Part shown: in pieces, positions 62,584 through 64,000 of the stretch
How the letters are laid out: every line of letters begins with the position of its first letter
Numbering within the stretch: position 1 is the first letter of the stretch
Source: a methanogenic archaeon mixed culture ISO4-G1
GTDB lineage: Archaea > Thermoplasmatota > Thermoplasmata > Methanomassiliicoccales > Methanomethylophilaceae
Length of the DNA: 64,000 nucleotides
Assembly (NCBI GenBank): GCA_001563305.1
Contig: CP013703.1
Coordinates: 1 to 64,000 of the forward strand
Direction: 5' to 3'
Position numbers and translations under genes: made by a program
Notes under the pieces: model-generated
Told to the model about the DNA's origin: nothing
The model's input: only the letters and a program-made list of their open reading frames with translations
Databases searched by the model: none

Positions 62584-63376
62584 AATCCGCGTGATAGAGG
62601 AACTCCTGGGCGTATCCGGAGTACTGTCCGAACATCCTTCTTCCGAACTCCGACACCGTCTTGTAACTGCCGGTTACGCCGTACTTCTCCTCCATGACCC
62701 TGGAGATGCGGGCGTCGATCGGGAAAGCCTCCATGTGCTCGAAGGCGAATAGTGCCACACAGTCGGCTACCTTCGGCCCGATCCCTTTGATCCCCTGGAG
62801 TTCCGATACGCATTCCTCGTAATCCATTTCCGCGAACGCCTCCACGTCGATGTCGCCGGATTCCACTCTCTCGGCCAGTTCGAGGAACCTGCCTTCGCGG
62901 AACCCGAGCCTGCATTCGCCGATGCATCCGCAGCCGTCGAGGATCTGTCCGGGGGTCGGGAACGCATGCCTTTTTCCGAGATCCTTCCCGAAATGGTCGC
63001 AGACCGATTCCACCATCTTCCCGATGCGTGCGACGTTGGCGTTGGTGGCCAGAAGATACGTCGCGAGGCATTCCCAGTGGTCCTGGCGCATTATGCGGAG
63101 CCCCGGGCAGTTCCTGGCGAGGCCGGCCACGTACGGATCGGCCTCCGATATCCTGGAGATGATCGTGTCGAGGTCGTCGTCTCCTCCGAGGAGGCGGGTC
63201 ACACCTTCGCGGTCGTCCGTCCCGGAGACCTCCACGGTGTACGGATCGATCTGCCTCATGACGACGACAGCGTTTCTCCAGACCCCTTCCCAGCTGCCGT
63301 CCTCCTGCTTGTGCCAGCGGTGTGCCTGTCCGCATCCGAGAGTGGGGTCGAGGGAGACCTCGAGATCGATCTTCAT
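62570..63376 (-). CDS. ogg: OGG1-type 8-oxoguanine DNA glycosylase
   Basis: This repair enzyme removes oxidised guanine. The 268-residue protein has the HhH-GPD fold: GIKGIGPKVADCVALFAF gives the hairpin and the catalytic lysine (about residue 205), and PIDARISRVMEEKYG supplies the catalytic aspartate. An N-terminal beta domain (FDLEVSLDPTL-like, with GQAHRWHKQEDGSW) matches OGG1/Ogg2 proteins. ATG 63376 was chosen because of its distance from the TATA element at 63404-63411; ATG 63400 adds eight residues. It is divergent from endonuclease IV, another base excision repair enzyme. Confidence 0.88.
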   Translation of the reverse strand: MKIDLEVSLDPTLGCGQAHRWHKQEDGSWEGVWRNAVVVMRQIDPYTVEVSGTDDREGVTRLLGGDDDLDTIISRISEADPYVAGLARNCPGLRIMRQDHWECLATYLLATNANVARIGKMVESVCDHFGKDLGKRHAFPTPGQILDGCGCIGECRLGFREGRFLELAERVESGDIDVEAFAEMDYEECVSELQGIKGIGPKVADCVALFAFEHMEAFPIDARISRVMEEKYGVTGSYKTVSEFGRRMFGQYSGYAQEFLYHADFIPQ

Positions 63377-63403
63377 GGCCTCCGCATCGTCTTCCTGCAT
63401 AAT

Positions 63404-63411
63404 GATTTATC
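63404..63411. promoter_or_regulatory. TATA element probably shared by ogg and nfo
   Basis: GATTTATC lies between the divergent ogg and endonuclease IV genes. Read rightward it is about 26 bases from ATG 63434. Read leftward it predicts a start near 63382, six bases before ATG 63376. No second TATA-like block is seen in the gap. Confidence 0.45.
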
Positions 63412-63433
63412 CCCCCAACAGCATCACGGTCGC

Positions 63434-64000
63434 ATGATGAGATTCGGACCCGCAGGATACCCCTCGGCCGGGAAGACCCCGGAGGGATCGCTGGAGTACA
63501 CCAAGGGCCTGGGCCTGGACGCCCTGGAAGTCGAATTCGTCCGCGGTGCTCGCATCAGCGAGGAGAGGGCGAAGGTCATCGGCGAGAAGGCGAGGTCCCT
63601 GGACATCAGGCTCAGCTGCCACGCCCCGTATTTCATCAGTTTCAACTCCGACAGCCAGGAGACGCGCGAGAAGAGCATCGGGTGGGTCATGGACACCGCC
63701 CGCGCCGCTCACAACCTCGGAGCATATCTGATCGTGATCCACGCGGCGTCCTACGGGAAGACCCCGGAGACCGCGCTCCCGTCCGTCATAGACGGGCTCA
63801 GGAAGTGCAAGGACATGCTCGACGACGAGGGCATCAAGGACGTCGTCCTGGGAGTTGAGACCATGGGCAAGCTCGGCCAGTTCGGGACCCTCTCGGAGAT
63901 CGGGAAGGTCATGGAGCAGGTGGATGGCGTGCACCCCGTCCTGGACGTCGCACACGTCCACGCCAGGGGCCACGGGTATCTTAAGACGGAGGCGGACATG
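63434..64000 (+). CDS. nfo: Endonuclease IV (AP endonuclease), cut by the window end
   Basis: The visible 189 residues match deoxyribonuclease IV, a TIM-barrel enzyme that cuts DNA at abasic sites. The starting strand MRFGPAGYPSAGKTPEG is followed by LEVEFVRGARISEE, LSCHAPYFISFNS (metal ligand His), VIHAASYGKTPE (His), LGVETMGKLGQFG (Glu) and LDVAHVHARGHG (Asp, His). The remaining ligands should lie beyond the window. It starts at ATG 63434 or 63437. With the adjacent ogg gene it makes a base excision repair pair. Confidence 0.9.
   Translation, partial: MMRFGPAGYPSAGKTPEGSLEYTKGLGLDALEVEFVRGARISEERAKVIGEKARSLDIRLSCHAPYFISFNSDSQETREKSIGWVMDTARAAHNLGAYLIVIHAASYGKTPETALPSVIDGLRKCKDMLDDEGIKDVVLGVETMGKLGQFGTLSEIGKVMEQVDGVHPVLDVAHVHARGHGYLKTEADM

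Overview
This is archaeal DNA from a euryarchaeote-type lineage. The information-processing genes are all of the eukaryote-like archaeal kind: Orc1/Cdc6, MCM, both primase subunits, the small subunit of DNA polymerase D (a non-crenarchaeal marker), TFB, Spt5, Gar1, Nmd3, Tsr3, EndA and ribosomal proteins L1, L10, L11, L12 and L18Ae. The proton/sodium ATPase is an archaeal A-type enzyme in the order H-I-K-E-C-F-A-B-D. Moderately high G+C, a VAT-type Cdc48 and the mix of genes fit Thermoplasmatota, most likely a Methanomassiliicoccales methanogen, but no methanogenesis gene is present here to prove it. Base 1 is the start codon of orc1/cdc6, a common place to open a circular archaeal genome, so a replication origin probably lies just outside the window. 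Many replication and repair genes (cdc6, polB, priL, priS, mcm, lhr, ogg, nfo) lie in these 64 kb.

Layout. 1-2.7 kb: cdc6, a signal peptidase and a dCMP deaminase. 2.7-11.3 kb: the nine-gene ATP synthase operon plus a 49-residue membrane protein. 11.4-11.6 kb: a structured RNA (copy A, minus strand). 11.7-19.7 kb: polB, a UPF0201/TIM-barrel pair, a membrane protease/unknown/regulator operon and the regulator-cdc48 operon. 19.8-20.5 kb: an MntA-HepT toxin-antitoxin pair. 20.6-25.1 kb: endA, ferredoxin, tfb, gar1 and small proteins. 25.3-29.0 kb: secE-spt5-rpl11 and rpl1-rpl10-rpl12. 29.1-30.6 kb: a compact FtsZ-like protein convergent with an RNA methylase. 30.7-31.0 kb: structured RNA copy B (plus strand). 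31.1-35.2 kb: a tightly coupled run for CoA precursor synthesis, S-adenosylhomocysteine disposal and inositol-lipid synthesis. 35.2-39.4 kb: priL, a radical SAM enzyme and malic enzyme. 39.5-41.0 kb: an AbiE toxin-antitoxin pair. 41.0-50.5 kb: peptidase, ftsY-pfdA-rpl18a, priS, TatD, a degenerate metallo-beta-lactamase, HtpX, an HPS-RraA fusion, a dead phosphatase paralogue and tsr3. 50.6-55.7 kb: a six-gene run with mcm, nmd3 and the two fumarase subunits. 56.7-62.1 kb: a giant Lhr helicase. 62.2-64.0 kb: a regulator, an OGG-type glycosylase and the start of endonuclease IV.

The genome is compact. Genes on one strand commonly overlap by ATGA, GTGA, TTGA or CTGA, convergent genes overlap at their 3' ends, and several divergent pairs appear to be driven from one symmetric TATA element with leaderless or nearly leaderless starts.

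The most striking unexplained item is a pair of paralogous non-coding RNAs of about 245 nt, 19 kb apart on opposite strands. They share a nearly identical promoter and at least five helices supported by compensatory changes, with conserved loop and linear motifs, and I cannot assign them to a known family. Other notable items are a 255-residue FtsZ-family protein lacking the usual T7 catalytic loop, a probable L1-binding hairpin at the start of the L1-L10-L12 message, Spt5 with an added N-terminal domain, Gar1 and TFB coding regions overlapping by 74 nt, and a fumarase subunit with no standard start codon. No rRNA, tRNA, CRISPR array or insertion sequence was recognised.
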